DNA from: an uncultured Chromatiaceae bacterium
Lineage (GTDB): Bacteria; Pseudomonadota; Gammaproteobacteria; Enterobacterales; Alteromonadaceae
Direction: 5' to 3'
DNA length: 6,062 bases
Assembly (NCBI GenBank): GCA_946482325.1
Contig: CAMLRA010000201.1
Coordinates: 1 to 6,062 of the forward strand
Each line of letters begins with the position of its first letter. The stretch's first letter is position 1. The notes below the pieces were generated by a model. The model worked only from the letters and a program-made list of their open reading frames with translations. It ran no database searches and was not told the origin of the DNA. Shown here one piece after another: positions 1-6,062 of this stretch. Both the position numbers and the translations under genes were made by a program.

Positions 1-439
1 TAATCCGGCGTAATAAACAAATATCGAGCGGTGTGTCCATAAAAACTGTGATGTTAAATTGCTCGCGCAACCGGGCGTCGGTCAATAATAAAATCCCTTC
101 CACCAGCACCACTTTGGCCGGCTGGACTTTAATAGTTTCGGCTTTACGGGTATGGGTTTTATAGCAATATTGTGGCATCTCGACCGCGATACCGTCGCGC
201 AACTGCTGTAAATGCTGCGCCAGTAATTCGTGCTCAAAAGCCGCCGGATGATCGTAATTGGTCAGTACCCGCTGGTCCATCGACAGATGGTCCTGATTGC
301 GGTAATAAGCATCCTCTGCTAACACGGAGATGCGCTCTCCGCCAAATTCTGCCACCAGTTCCTGATAGACGGTGGAGGCAAATAAACTTTTGCCAGATGC
401 CGAGGCACCGGCGATGGCGATGATGGTTGGTTTGGCCAC
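1..439 (-). CDS. udk: Uridine kinase (uridine/cytidine kinase), 5' part, cut by left window edge
   Basis: Uridine kinase phosphorylates uridine and cytidine to UMP and CMP with a nucleoside triphosphate, the cytoplasmic pyrimidine salvage step. The first 146 residues are visible; the E. coli enzyme is 213 long, so about a third lies beyond the edge. Visible motifs: Walker A GASASGKS at residues 11-18, the EDAYY segment at 42-46 whose Asp is the family's catalytic base position, NYDHP at 61-65, the Y-K-T-H-T-R stretch at 93-98 near the nucleoside-specificity His, EGILLL at 114-119 and [12 protein letters not shown] at 134-145. All align by eye with E. coli Udk. I chose a GTG start at 439 because it puts the P-loop at the normal distance from the N-terminus and a GAAGAA purine stretch lies just upstream; no in-frame ATG is closer. 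It is separated from the receptor gene upstream by a terminator, so it probably has its own promoter. Confidence 0.95.
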   Translation of the reverse strand, partial: MAKPTIIAIAGASASGKSLFASTVYQELVAEFGGERISVLAEDAYYRNQDHLSMDQRVLTNYDHPAAFEHELLAQHLQQLRDGIAVEMPQYCYKTHTRKAETIKVQPAKVVLVEGILLLTDARLREQFNITVFMDTPLDICLLRRI

Positions 440-471
440 GGTGATTATTCTTCTTTGAGGATGTTTTGTTA

Positions 472-477
472 ATTATC
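472..477 (-). promoter_or_regulatory. Possible -10 element of the udk promoter
   Basis: On the minus strand GATAAT occurs about 33 bases before the udk GTG start, which would leave a leader of roughly 25 bases. No convincing -35 box lies 16-18 bases upstream, so the call rests on the -10 match and position. A promoter is expected somewhere in the 112 bases between the receptor terminator and udk. Confidence 0.25.
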
Positions 478-551
478 GCCAATTCATGGCAGATTAGAAA
501 CCACTGTTACAGGGAAAATCCTTTATCCTTGATGCAGATTGAGTAAAAAAC

Positions 552-577
552 AAAACGCCGGCTTTCGCCGGCGTTTT
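552..577 (-). terminator. Rho-independent terminator of the TonB-dependent receptor gene
   Basis: An 11-bp perfect stem (four A-T pairs and the GC-rich arm CGCCGGC) closes a 4-base loop. It starts 22 bases past the receptor stop codon. On the minus strand the right-hand arm ends in TTTT followed by G and a run of six T, a classic intrinsic terminator. It separates the receptor transcript from udk. The other strand also carries a short T run (574-578), but no plus-strand gene needs it. Confidence 0.9.
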
Positions 578-598
578 TATTCACTACAACAGTTCCAC

Positions 599-3500
599 TT
601 AGAACTTGTAGCTGACGCCTACTTTGATGCGCCAGGTTGATTCTTCAGTGTAGAACTTGTCCCAGTTATTGGTGTTAGAAGACACGTTGCTGTACACGTA
701 CTTGTTGTTGGTTTGGTTCAACACGAAGTTAGACAGTGTCATATCACCAAAGTCGTCACCGTAAACTTTACCTTTGTCTTTATCGATCAGGTTCAGCAGG
801 TTGTCGACTGTGAAGTAAACAGTGCCTTTATGACCTTCAGCAAAACCAGGGATTTCCTGACGCACAGACAAGTCCAGCGTAGTGACCCAAGGAGTTGTGT
901 TCACGCCTTTTGGCAGATATTGACCCTGGTATTTATCCAGACCCAGCGCAGTGACTGTGTTCCAGAACGCAGTTTCAGAGGCAGCATCAGCAAAAGTTAC
1001 CACGCTGGTATCACCCTTTTTCGGGATGAATGGCAGGAAGTAGTTGTTGGTAGTGCCCGGGCTTAACTGCAGGTACGGGTTGGTCGCTTTGTTCGAACCG
1101 TTGAAATCAGCTACACCCAGAACATAAGTAATTGGCTTGCCTGATTTACGCTCGAAGAACAGGTTGAAGTTAGTCGCGTAGTTGGCGAAGAACTCAGTTT
1201 CATAACCCAGATTCACCACAAAACGGTGTTCAGTTTCAAACGCACCACGGCCAATCAGCACGTCGTTACGGTTGATCACTGCGTTGTTACCGTAGTTAGA
1301 ACCTGCAGTAGAACTGGTCGCCGGTGCACCTTCAGTAATATCCATATTGGTATATGAAGTACGCAGGCTCACACCGCTGTCCCAGTTTTTCGCCAGTTGC
1401 GTGCTGAACACTTTAGCACGACCGTCTTCGTCGGCATTGGTCAGCATGATATCTACGACACCATCAGTGTCATTGTAAATATTACGCAGGCCATCCGGTG
1501 TAGTGCCGACTTTTTCTGAATCACGGATAGATACGTCTTTCCAGAATGAGCTGTCCTGACGTTTGATATACAGGTATTCAGTGGTCCAGGTAATTTCATC
1601 ACCAACCAGTGGCAGGCTGAAAATGTAGTCCGCACCTAACTGTGCACGCCAGTCGGATGGCAGGTTGAAGTTCGGGTCAACCAAGTTGGTGTTACCACCG
1701 GTGGTTACGCCGGCTACAGCATCTTTCAGCGACTGTGGAACTTCAGTGATGCTGACGTTTGCTACGTTACTTTGTGAACGGTCACCGGTACCAACACCTG
1801 GGTTTGAATAGCTGTTAGAGATCCAAACTGTTGGCTGGCCACCAGAGAAACGACCCACGCCACCACGAACGGTTAAATCTTCAGTCATCATGTAGCTGAA
1901 GCCAACACGTGGTAAGAAGATGTCAACGCCATCCAGGTTCTCGTCGTTGCGATAACCAGTACGGGCTTCTGAGAACTTGTTATAAACTGATTTATCAGAA
2001 GAACCTAAACGCTCATAACGCAGACCGTAGTTCAGTGTGAATTCGTCAGTTACAGCCCACTCGTCCTGAGCATACAGCGCGTGTTCGTCACGTACAAAGC
2101 TTGCTGCAACGTCATCCGGGTTGTGAGTCACAGAGTTCTGGTAACGCACTGACTGAGCCAAGCGGTTTTGGAAGTTAGCAATACCATTGAAAGTATACTG
2201 ACCTTTAGTACGCTGCAGGAACAGGTTGAAAATATCCAGGCGTTTCAACTGGTAACCGAAAGATAAACGGTGATCGTCCATCAGGTATTCACCGTCAGCA
2301 GCGATAATCCAGGTTTTCTTTTTCAGGTCATTCGAGTGACGGCTGATGTCACTACCGATTGAAATAGTGGACGTTTGTGTTGGTGTACCGCCAAAACGTG
2401 GCACCAGGATAGACACTTCACCGAAATCACCCAGTGATTTTTGTTCTGTGGCAACGTCCATATAAGTGGCACTTAACTGGGTAGAAAATTCTGAAGTCCA
2501 GTCTGAATACAGTTTAAACGCGTGGTTATTCAGCGTTTCTGCTTTATTGTACCAGTTTGACGACAAACGCATATTGGTTGAAGTCGACTGGTTGCCTTGT
2601 GTCTGGTTCCCTTTGTTGTACTGATAGGTATAAGCAGCACGGTGAATATCAGAGATGTTCCAGTCCAGTTTTACTAACAGTTTTTCGTCAGTTTCTTCCG
2701 GTACTACGTTCCAGTCACCAACATCAACACCGTATACAGATTTAGCAATCTGCGTGATCTGGTTGATCTGATCCTGAGTCACTAATGCGGCATTCGACAG
2801 ACCTGCGCCAGTCGGGCCCCACTCCAGCGGAGGAGTCGCATCATATTGTTCAGCAGCAACGAAGTAGAACAGTTTGTCTTCAACCACTGCGCCACCTAAA
2901 GTAGCTGCCCAGTTTTTGTTTTCAAAGTTCAGCGGCACTTCGCCTTTTGGATTGGTTGGTGTTGCAGCGAATTTGTTTTCCGGAGTACCGGCTAAGCTGT
3001 CATTTTTGATTTCATAGCGGAAAGAACCGAAAGTATCGTTCGCGCCAGATTTCGTTACGGCGTTGATAGTACCGCCCTGGAAACCACCAGCTTTAGCGTT
3101 AAATGGTGATACGTCAACAGTGACCTGGTCGATAGCATCAAAAGAAATTGGGGTACGGGTGGTTGGGTAACCGTTGGCGTTCAGACCGAAATCGTCGTTC
3201 TGAGAGATACCGTCGACGTTGATGCTGTTAAAACGTGGGTTAGAACCTGCCACGCTCAGCTCGCCGTCTTTTGGCGACAATACTGCTAATGGGTTGTTTT
3301 TAACGATATCTTTTAAATCGTTGTTTAAGCTTGGCGCGTTTTCGATTTCTTTGGCGCTGAAGTAGCTTGAGCTACCTGTGGCAACAACAGTAGCGATAGC
3401 TGAACCAGTGACGGCAATACGCTCAACAGAAGCTGATTGCAGCTGACGGTTTAACTGATAAGTATCACCCAGTTGCAGGAAGATGTCGTTGACGGTTTCA

Positions 3501-3760
3501 TCGTTGTAAGTTTCTGAATCAACGATAACTTTATATGGGCCACCGACACGTAAACCTGATGCAACAAAGCTACCGGATTCGTTAGTCACGACAGTACGGC
3601 TAGTGCCTGACGGTACGTGTAAAATGATGACTTTAGTTCCTGCGGCGGCTGCGCCTTCAGGATTAGAAATACGACCGCGGATTGCTGAAGAAGTATCAGC
3701 GATGGCATAGCTAGAACCTAAGGCTACGGCAACCGCCATAGCAATATGTCTGATTTTCAT
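599..3760 (-). CDS. Oar-like TonB-dependent outer-membrane receptor with N-terminal carboxypeptidase-regulatory-like domain
   Basis: A 1053-residue outer-membrane beta-barrel receptor, presumably energised by TonB-ExbB-ExbD; the substrate cannot be told from sequence. Seen in order: a signal peptide with hydrophobic core at residues 6-15 and AIA/D cleavage after 21; a CarboxypepD_reg-like beta-sandwich at about 26-105 (RGRISNPEG start, TNESGSF strand); a TonB-box-like VERIAVTGS at 112-120; a plug at about 130-240 with NVDGISQNDDFGL and GGTINAVTKSG, typical of Oar-like receptors; a long barrel; and a C-terminal aromatic ending VSYKF that fits the BAM signal. I prefer the ATG at 3760 over an in-frame GTG at 3772, because AGGTG is a well-placed ribosome site for the ATG and overlaps the GTG. 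The gene is divergent from the secreted EEP gene and ends at a strong terminator. Family members include siderophore-independent receptors and Myxococcus Oar, needed for protease secretion. The family is sure; the role is open. Confidence 0.93.
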   Translation of the reverse strand: MKIRHIAMAVAVALGSSYAIADTSSAIRGRISNPEGAAAAGTKVIILHVPSGTSRTVVTNESGSFVASGLRVGGPYKVIVDSETYNDETVNDIFLQLGDTYQLNRQLQSASVERIAVTGSAIATVVATGSSSYFSAKEIENAPSLNNDLKDIVKNNPLAVLSPKDGELSVAGSNPRFNSINVDGISQNDDFGLNANGYPTTRTPISFDAIDQVTVDVSPFNAKAGGFQGGTINAVTKSGANDTFGSFRYEIKNDSLAGTPENKFAATPTNPKGEVPLNFENKNWAATLGGAVVEDKLFYFVAAEQYDATPPLEWGPTGAGLSNAALVTQDQINQITQIAKSVYGVDVGDWNVVPEETDEKLLVKLDWNISDIHRAAYTYQYNKGNQTQGNQSTSTNMRLSSNWYNKAETLNNHAFKLYSDWTSEFSTQLSATYMDVATEQKSLGDFGEVSILVPRFGGTPTQTSTISIGSDISRHSNDLKKKTWIIAADGEYLMDDHRLSFGYQLKRLDIFNLFLQRTKGQYTFNGIANFQNRLAQSVRYQNSVTHNPDDVAASFVRDEHALYAQDEWAVTDEFTLNYGLRYERLGSSDKSVYNKFSEARTGYRNDENLDGVDIFLPRVGFSYMMTEDLTVRGGVGRFSGGQPTVWISNSYSNPGVGTGDRSQSNVANVSITEVPQSLKDAVAGVTTGGNTNLVDPNFNLPSDWRAQLGADYIFSLPLVGDEITWTTEYLYIKRQDSSFWKDVSIRDSEKVGTTPDGLRNIYNDTDGVVDIMLTNADEDGRAKVFSTQLAKNWDSGVSLRTSYTNMDITEGAPATSSTAGSNYGNNAVINRNDVLIGRGAFETEHRFVVNLGYETEFFANYATNFNLFFERKSGKPITYVLGVADFNGSNKATNPYLQLSPGTTNNYFLPFIPKKGDTSVVTFADAASETAFWNTVTALGLDKYQGQYLPKGVNTTPWVTTLDLSVRQEIPGFAEGHKGTVYFTVDNLLNLIDKDKGKVYGDDFGDMTLSNFVLNQTNNKYVYSNVSSNTNNWDKFYTEESTWRIKVGVSYKF

Positions 3761-3769
3761 ATCGTTTTT

Positions 3770-3774
3770 CACCT
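3770..3774 (-). promoter_or_regulatory. Ribosome binding site AGGTG that decides the receptor start
   Basis: On the minus strand AGGTG lies 9 bases before ATG 3760. The GTG at 3772 sits inside this motif and has no comparable purine-rich site upstream (the preceding bases are CCTACAACTACC). Starting at the ATG also gives a cleaner signal peptide, MKIRHIAMAVAVALG. Confidence 0.7.
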
Positions 3775-4019
3775 GGTAGTTGTAGGTATTGTCAAACCCT
3801 GAATAAAACCAAACTGATTTTCCAATTTGGGCGACAAGCTTAACGCAGTAACATTACGTTTTTCTTACACAAGATCTTGCTGATGAATTATTTATTGAAG
3901 TACACGGAACTTCTCCGGACTTCGGCAGTCAAGAACCTGATGTCATGCGAGTGTAACATATCAGACCAGAAATATGCAGGCGGCCTAAATAAGTTTGTTT
4001 AAATTTTCGCTGTATTTTG

Positions 4020-4050
4020 TTGACATTTTCGGCTATCCAGCCGTCTGAAT
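4020..4050 (+). promoter_or_regulatory. Candidate promoter for the EEP gene (good -35, weak -10)
   Basis: A consensus -35 hexamer TTGACA at 4020-4025 is followed 18-19 bases later only by poor -10 matches (TCTGAA or CTGAAT). A small inverted repeat, GGCT-ATCC-AGCC at 4031-4042, sits in the spacer and could bind a regulator. A weak -10 with a symmetric spacer would suit an activated promoter, but this is conjecture. Confidence 0.25.
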
Positions 4051-4080
4051 TGAAATTTCTGGGCTAAAAGCGCAATTCTG

Positions 4081-4097
4081 GTTAGGCTGTGCCTGAC
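4081..4097. repeat. Short inverted repeat upstream of the EEP start
   Basis: GTTAGGC-TGT-GCCTGAC forms a 7-bp stem (one G-T wobble) with a 3-base loop, ending 21 bases before the EEP start codon. It could be an operator half-site pair or a leader hairpin near the ribosome site. A stem this short can arise by chance. Confidence 0.3.
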
Positions 4098-4118
4098 TAA
4101 TTCTCTGAGTATTCAATC

Positions 4119-5297
4119 ATGAACCCATCATTTAAAGGTCTGCTGGCCGGACTCGGGCTGTGTGGAGGTCTTCACGTGCATGCAACTGAACTGACCATCG
4201 CTACTTTTAACGTCAGCATGGAAGCCGAAAACTATGTTGCCAAAGGCAGCCCGCTCGGACCTGCGGTGCTGGCCGGTCAATTAGCCAGCGGTAAGAACCC
4301 GCAAATCAGCAATATTGCGGCGATTTTGCAGCAAGTCCGGCCGGATATTTTACTGCTGAACGAGGTTGATTACATCGCTGATCCGGCGCAGGGCGTACAG
4401 CAGTTCATCAGTCAATATCTGGAAAAACCACAGCACGGTGGCCAACCCCTGCAATACCCCTACTTCTATTATCAGACCGTCAACACCGGCCAGCCGAGTG
4501 GCTTTGATTTAAATAACGATGGCAAAGTGGAAGGCGCCGAAGACGCCTGGGGTTTTGGCCATTATCCCGGCCAATACGCAATGATGGTGTTGTCGCGTTA
4601 TCCGATTGATGCCGCCAAAGCCCGCACTTTCCAGCACTTTAAGTGGAAAGACATGCCGGGCCATAAAGTAACGAAAAAAGCCGATGGTAGTGCCTGGTTT
4701 AGCCCGCAAGCCTGGGCCAACATGCCATTATCCAGCAAATCGCACTGGGATTTACCACTTCATGTCGACGGCAAACCACTGCATTTGTTAATCAGCCACC
4801 CGACACCACCCGTGTTTGACGGCCCGGAGAATCGCAATGGTCATCGCAACCATGATGAAGTGAAATTCTGGGTGGATTATATATCCGGCAATGCTGACTA
4901 TATCTATGACGACAAAGGTGGTCGCGGTGGTTATCAAAGCGACGCACCATTTGTCGTGATGGGTGACCAAAATTCATCGCCGGACGAAGGCGATGCGCAC
5001 CGTGATGCCATTCAGGCGTTGGTAAATCATCCGAAAATCCAGCATGACCCAGTCCCGCAAAGTGCCGGTGGCGCTGCGCACAGCCCGGATAATCCGCTGG
5101 CAAAGTTCCACACCGCCGGCTGGCGGATGCGGGCTGATTATGTGCTGCCGTCCAGGCATGGCATTCAAGTCCACAGCAGCGGCGTATTCTGGCCGGTTAA
5201 AGGTGAGCCATTACATGAAGCAGTGGCGAGCCGCGGCGCCAGTTCTGATCACCGGCTGGTTTGGGTCAAACTGAGCCTGACTGACGAGAAAAAATAA
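4119..5297 (+). CDS. Secreted endonuclease/exonuclease/phosphatase (EEP, DNase I-like) family protein
   Basis: A 392-residue exported phosphoesterase of the DNase I/EEP fold, which hydrolyses phosphate esters with a divalent metal; whether the substrate is DNA, nucleotides or another phosphoester is unknown. A signal peptide is visible: Lys6, hydrophobic 8-18 and cleavage near VHA/T after residue 22. Fold motifs in order: TFNV (Asn31), LLNEVD (metal-binding Glu82), SHPTPP (His227), GDQN (Asp283, Asn285), RADYVLP (Asp340) and SSDH (Asp377, His378). The catalytic set therefore looks complete. An insertion at 130-141, DLNNDGKVEGAE, matches the 12-residue EF-hand loop with D1, N3, D5, G6, V8 and E12, suggesting calcium binding. 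The DGPENRNGHRNHDE segment at 234-247 is conserved in my recollection of this secreted subgroup. The ATG has only a weak GAG ribosome site. Cys15 lacks a proper lipobox, so soluble periplasmic or extracellular export is more likely than a lipoprotein. Divergent from the receptor; convergent with gpt. Confidence 0.9.
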   Translation: MNPSFKGLLAGLGLCGGLHVHATELTIATFNVSMEAENYVAKGSPLGPAVLAGQLASGKNPQISNIAAILQQVRPDILLLNEVDYIADPAQGVQQFISQYLEKPQHGGQPLQYPYFYYQTVNTGQPSGFDLNNDGKVEGAEDAWGFGHYPGQYAMMVLSRYPIDAAKARTFQHFKWKDMPGHKVTKKADGSAWFSPQAWANMPLSSKSHWDLPLHVDGKPLHLLISHPTPPVFDGPENRNGHRNHDEVKFWVDYISGNADYIYDDKGGRGGYQSDAPFVVMGDQNSSPDEGDAHRDAIQALVNHPKIQHDPVPQSAGGAAHSPDNPLAKFHTAGWRMRADYVLPSRHGIQVHSSGVFWPVKGEPLHEAVASRGASSDHRLVWVKLSLTDEKK

Positions 5298-5321
5298 ACG
5301 CAGCTTGCTGTCAGGCATCCG

Positions 5322-5359
5322 GACATAAAAAAAGCAGCTTACGCTGCTTTTTTTATGTC
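5322..5359. terminator. Bidirectional intrinsic terminator between convergent EEP and gpt genes
   Basis: A perfect 17-bp stem with the 4-base loop TTAC. The core is GCAGC/GCTGC, flanked by seven A on the left and seven T on the right, so each strand shows a U-tract after the hairpin. It begins 25 bases after the EEP stop and ends 7 bases before the gpt stop codon on the opposite strand. It therefore terminates both the plus transcript (EEP) and the minus transcript (deoD-gpt). Confidence 0.93.
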
Positions 5360-5365
5360 GAACAC

Positions 5366-5842
5366 TTACCGCTGTTGCTCGGCCAGTGGCGCACTGTACG
5401 CCAGTTCCATATCCCAGGGTAGATGGATCCAGGTATCCTGCTCAATATCGGTGACATATTTGTCAACCAGCGCTTTGCCCTGTGGTTTGGCATAGACAGT
5501 GGCAAAACAGGCTTTTGGAAAACGCTCACGCAGCGCACGGGCCGTTTCGCCGGTATCGACCAGATCATCAATCACCAGCAAACGTTCAGAATCCGGCAAC
5601 GACGCATCTTTTAATACTTTCAACGCGCGTTGCTGGTCGTGGTCGTAGCTTGATACACAAATGGTATCGAGCACACGTATATTCAGCTCGCGGGCAATGA
5701 TAGTTGCCGGCACCAGACCACCGCGGCTGACCGCGACTATGCTGTCAAAGTTGCCATGCAGACACATTTTCGCCAGCTCTTTGGTAGCACGGTGAAAGGC
5801 TTCCCACGACACATAAAAGTTTTTGTTACTGGATAATGACAT
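5366..5842 (-). CDS. gpt: Xanthine/guanine phosphoribosyltransferase, E. coli Gpt type
   Basis: Transfers the phosphoribosyl group of PRPP to guanine, xanthine and, less well, hypoxanthine, giving GMP, XMP and IMP in cytoplasmic purine salvage. The 158 residues compare with 152 in E. coli Gpt, and the two align by eye almost throughout. Visible: SRGG at 39-42 (pyrophosphate contact), RELNIRVLDT at 51-60, SSYDHD at 64-69, the PRPP-binding loop VIDDLVDTGET at 90-100, Lys119 (base contact), and DTWIHLPWDM at 136-145 with the base-stacking Trp138. E. coli has DTGGT where this protein has DTGET. ATG 5842 was chosen because AGGAG lies 7 bases upstream and the N-terminus then matches E. coli; a longer in-frame start at 5881 would overlap deoD and has no family support. 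It sits 13 bases after the deoD stop, so the two are very likely co-transcribed, with DeoD releasing bases for this enzyme. Confidence 0.94.
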   Translation of the reverse strand: MSLSSNKNFYVSWEAFHRATKELAKMCLHGNFDSIVAVSRGGLVPATIIARELNIRVLDTICVSSYDHDQQRALKVLKDASLPDSERLLVIDDLVDTGETARALRERFPKACFATVYAKPQGKALVDKYVTDIEQDTWIHLPWDMELAYSAPLAEQQR

Positions 5843-5849
5843 GTTGCAG

Positions 5850-5854
5850 CTCCT
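5850..5854 (-). promoter_or_regulatory. Ribosome binding site of gpt, in the deoD-gpt gap
   Basis: AGGAG on the minus strand, 7 bases before ATG 5842 and just after the deoD TAA. It fixes the gpt start and shows independent translation initiation within a two-gene operon. Confidence 0.8.
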
Positions 5855-5855
5855 G

Positions 5856-6062
5856 TTAAACCAGTGCCAGCGCGATTTCAACCATCTCGTTGAAGCTGGT
5901 CTGCCGCTCGTCCGGGCTTAATGATTCGCCGGTACGGATATGGTCCGATACTGTCATAATCGCCAGCGCATTGACGCCATATTCCGCTGCCACACCGTAT
6001 AAACCGGCCGCTTCCATCTCAACGCCGAGTTCCAGACCCCCAACTGGAAGCTGACCTACTGG
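5856..6062 (-). CDS. deoD: Purine nucleoside phosphorylase DeoD type, 3' part, cut by right window edge
   Basis: Cleaves purine ribo- and deoxyribonucleosides with phosphate to the free base and (deoxy)ribose-1-phosphate in the cytoplasm. Only the last 68 residues and the TAA stop are present; the family is about 235-240 residues. Diagnostic motifs: [17 protein letters not shown], holding the ribose-binding Glu-Met-Glu (179-181 in E. coli), then TVSDHIRT with the catalytic Asp (204) and ERQTSF with the catalytic Arg (217). The Asp-to-Arg spacing is exactly 13, as in E. coli. The protein ends [11 protein letters not shown], a little shorter than the E. coli tail. The first ~11 residues at the window edge ([11 protein letters not shown]) do not look like the usual sequence before LGVEMEAAG and may be unreliable. 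Upstream partner of gpt in one operon. Confidence 0.93.
   Translation of the reverse strand, partial: PVGQLPVGGLELGVEMEAAGLYGVAAEYGVNALAIMTVSDHIRTGESLSPDERQTSFNEMVEIALALV

Larger units (their letters stand above)
3761..4118. other. Divergent intergenic region between receptor and EEP genes
   Basis: 358 bases without a credible open reading frame. The region must hold the promoters for both divergent genes. It is AT-rich in two patches, about 3870-3900 and 3985-4030. I searched both strands for sigma-70 boxes. The best -35 for the plus gene is TTGACA at 4020-4025. On the minus strand a TTGACA at 3790-3795 is too close to the start codon to serve as a -35, and no good -35/-10 pair stands out. 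A short inverted repeat lies at 4081-4097. No tRNA, small protein or long repeat was seen. Confidence 0.6.

Noticed and set aside
172..482. Open frames on both strands over the udk start region (172-423 plus, 234-482 minus)
   Set aside because: Udk is unmistakable in another frame (P-loop, NYDHP, EGILLL). These frames are rich in Arg, His and Pro with no motif.
713..1066. 117-residue plus-strand open frame inside the receptor gene
   Set aside because: It is antisense to a clearly coding receptor, with no recognisable domain and a composition typical of a reverse-strand shadow.
599..3760. Receptor as a siderophore or vitamin B12 transporter
   Set aside because: The N-terminal carboxypeptidase-regulatory-like domain and Oar-type plug motifs differ from classical siderophore and BtuB receptors, and no iron or cobalamin genes are nearby.
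3790..3795. TTGACA on the minus strand as -35 of the receptor promoter
   Set aside because: The matching -10 would fall on the ribosome site and start codon, leaving no leader; it is probably coincidental.
4143..4165. Possible lipoprotein signal at Cys15 of the EEP protein
   Set aside because: The residues before Cys are L-G-L, with Leu at -1, which does not fit a lipobox. VHA at 20-22 is a better signal peptidase I site.
4788..5274. Several 60-103 residue open frames overlapping the EEP gene
   Set aside because: All overlap the conserved EEP motifs in other frames and show shadow-like composition; none has a ribosome site or a family match I recognise.
5843..5881. Longer Gpt start at 5881 adding 13 residues
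   Set aside because: It would overlap the deoD 3' end, has no clear ribosome site, and the extension is absent from E. coli Gpt; ATG 5842 has a strong AGGAG.
1..6062. CRISPR array, insertion sequence, tRNA, toxin-antitoxin or defence system
   Set aside because: No regularly spaced repeats, transposase motifs, terminal inverted repeats, tRNA-like folds or small paired genes were found on either strand.

Overview
The window looks like ordinary chromosome from a gammaproteobacterium. The uridine kinase, purine nucleoside phosphorylase and Gpt-type phosphoribosyltransferase all resemble their Escherichia coli counterparts closely enough to recognise by eye. The large receptor has an N-terminal carboxypeptidase-regulatory-like domain, the Oar-like type common in Alteromonadales. 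A Rheinheimera- or Alteromonas-like marine or aquatic bacterium is my best guess, but this is inference from gene content and no taxonomic marker is present.

Layout from left to right: (1) the 5' part of a uridine kinase gene (udk) on the minus strand, cut by the left edge; (2) a short gap with a strong hairpin terminator; (3) a 1053-residue Oar-like TonB-dependent outer-membrane receptor on the minus strand; (4) a 358-bp divergent intergenic region; (5) a secreted endonuclease/exonuclease/phosphatase (EEP, DNase I-like) family protein on the plus strand, with an EF-hand-like calcium loop; (6) a 17-bp perfect hairpin that serves as terminator for the two convergent units; (7) a Gpt-type xanthine/guanine phosphoribosyltransferase on the minus strand; (8) immediately upstream of it in the same operon, the 3' end of deoD, cut by the right edge.

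Three of the five genes are nucleoside or nucleobase salvage enzymes: Udk phosphorylates uridine and cytidine, DeoD splits purine nucleosides, and Gpt converts the released bases to nucleotides. They flank a secreted phosphoesterase and an outer-membrane receptor transcribed divergently from each other. One reading is a locus for scavenging extracellular nucleic acids or nucleotides: cleavage outside, uptake through the receptor, salvage inside. This is a hypothesis. The salvage genes are housekeeping genes, and the substrates of the receptor and the EEP protein cannot be read from sequence. I see no mobile element, CRISPR array, RNA gene or phage signature. The last ~30 bases at the right edge do not read like normal DeoD and deserve a check.
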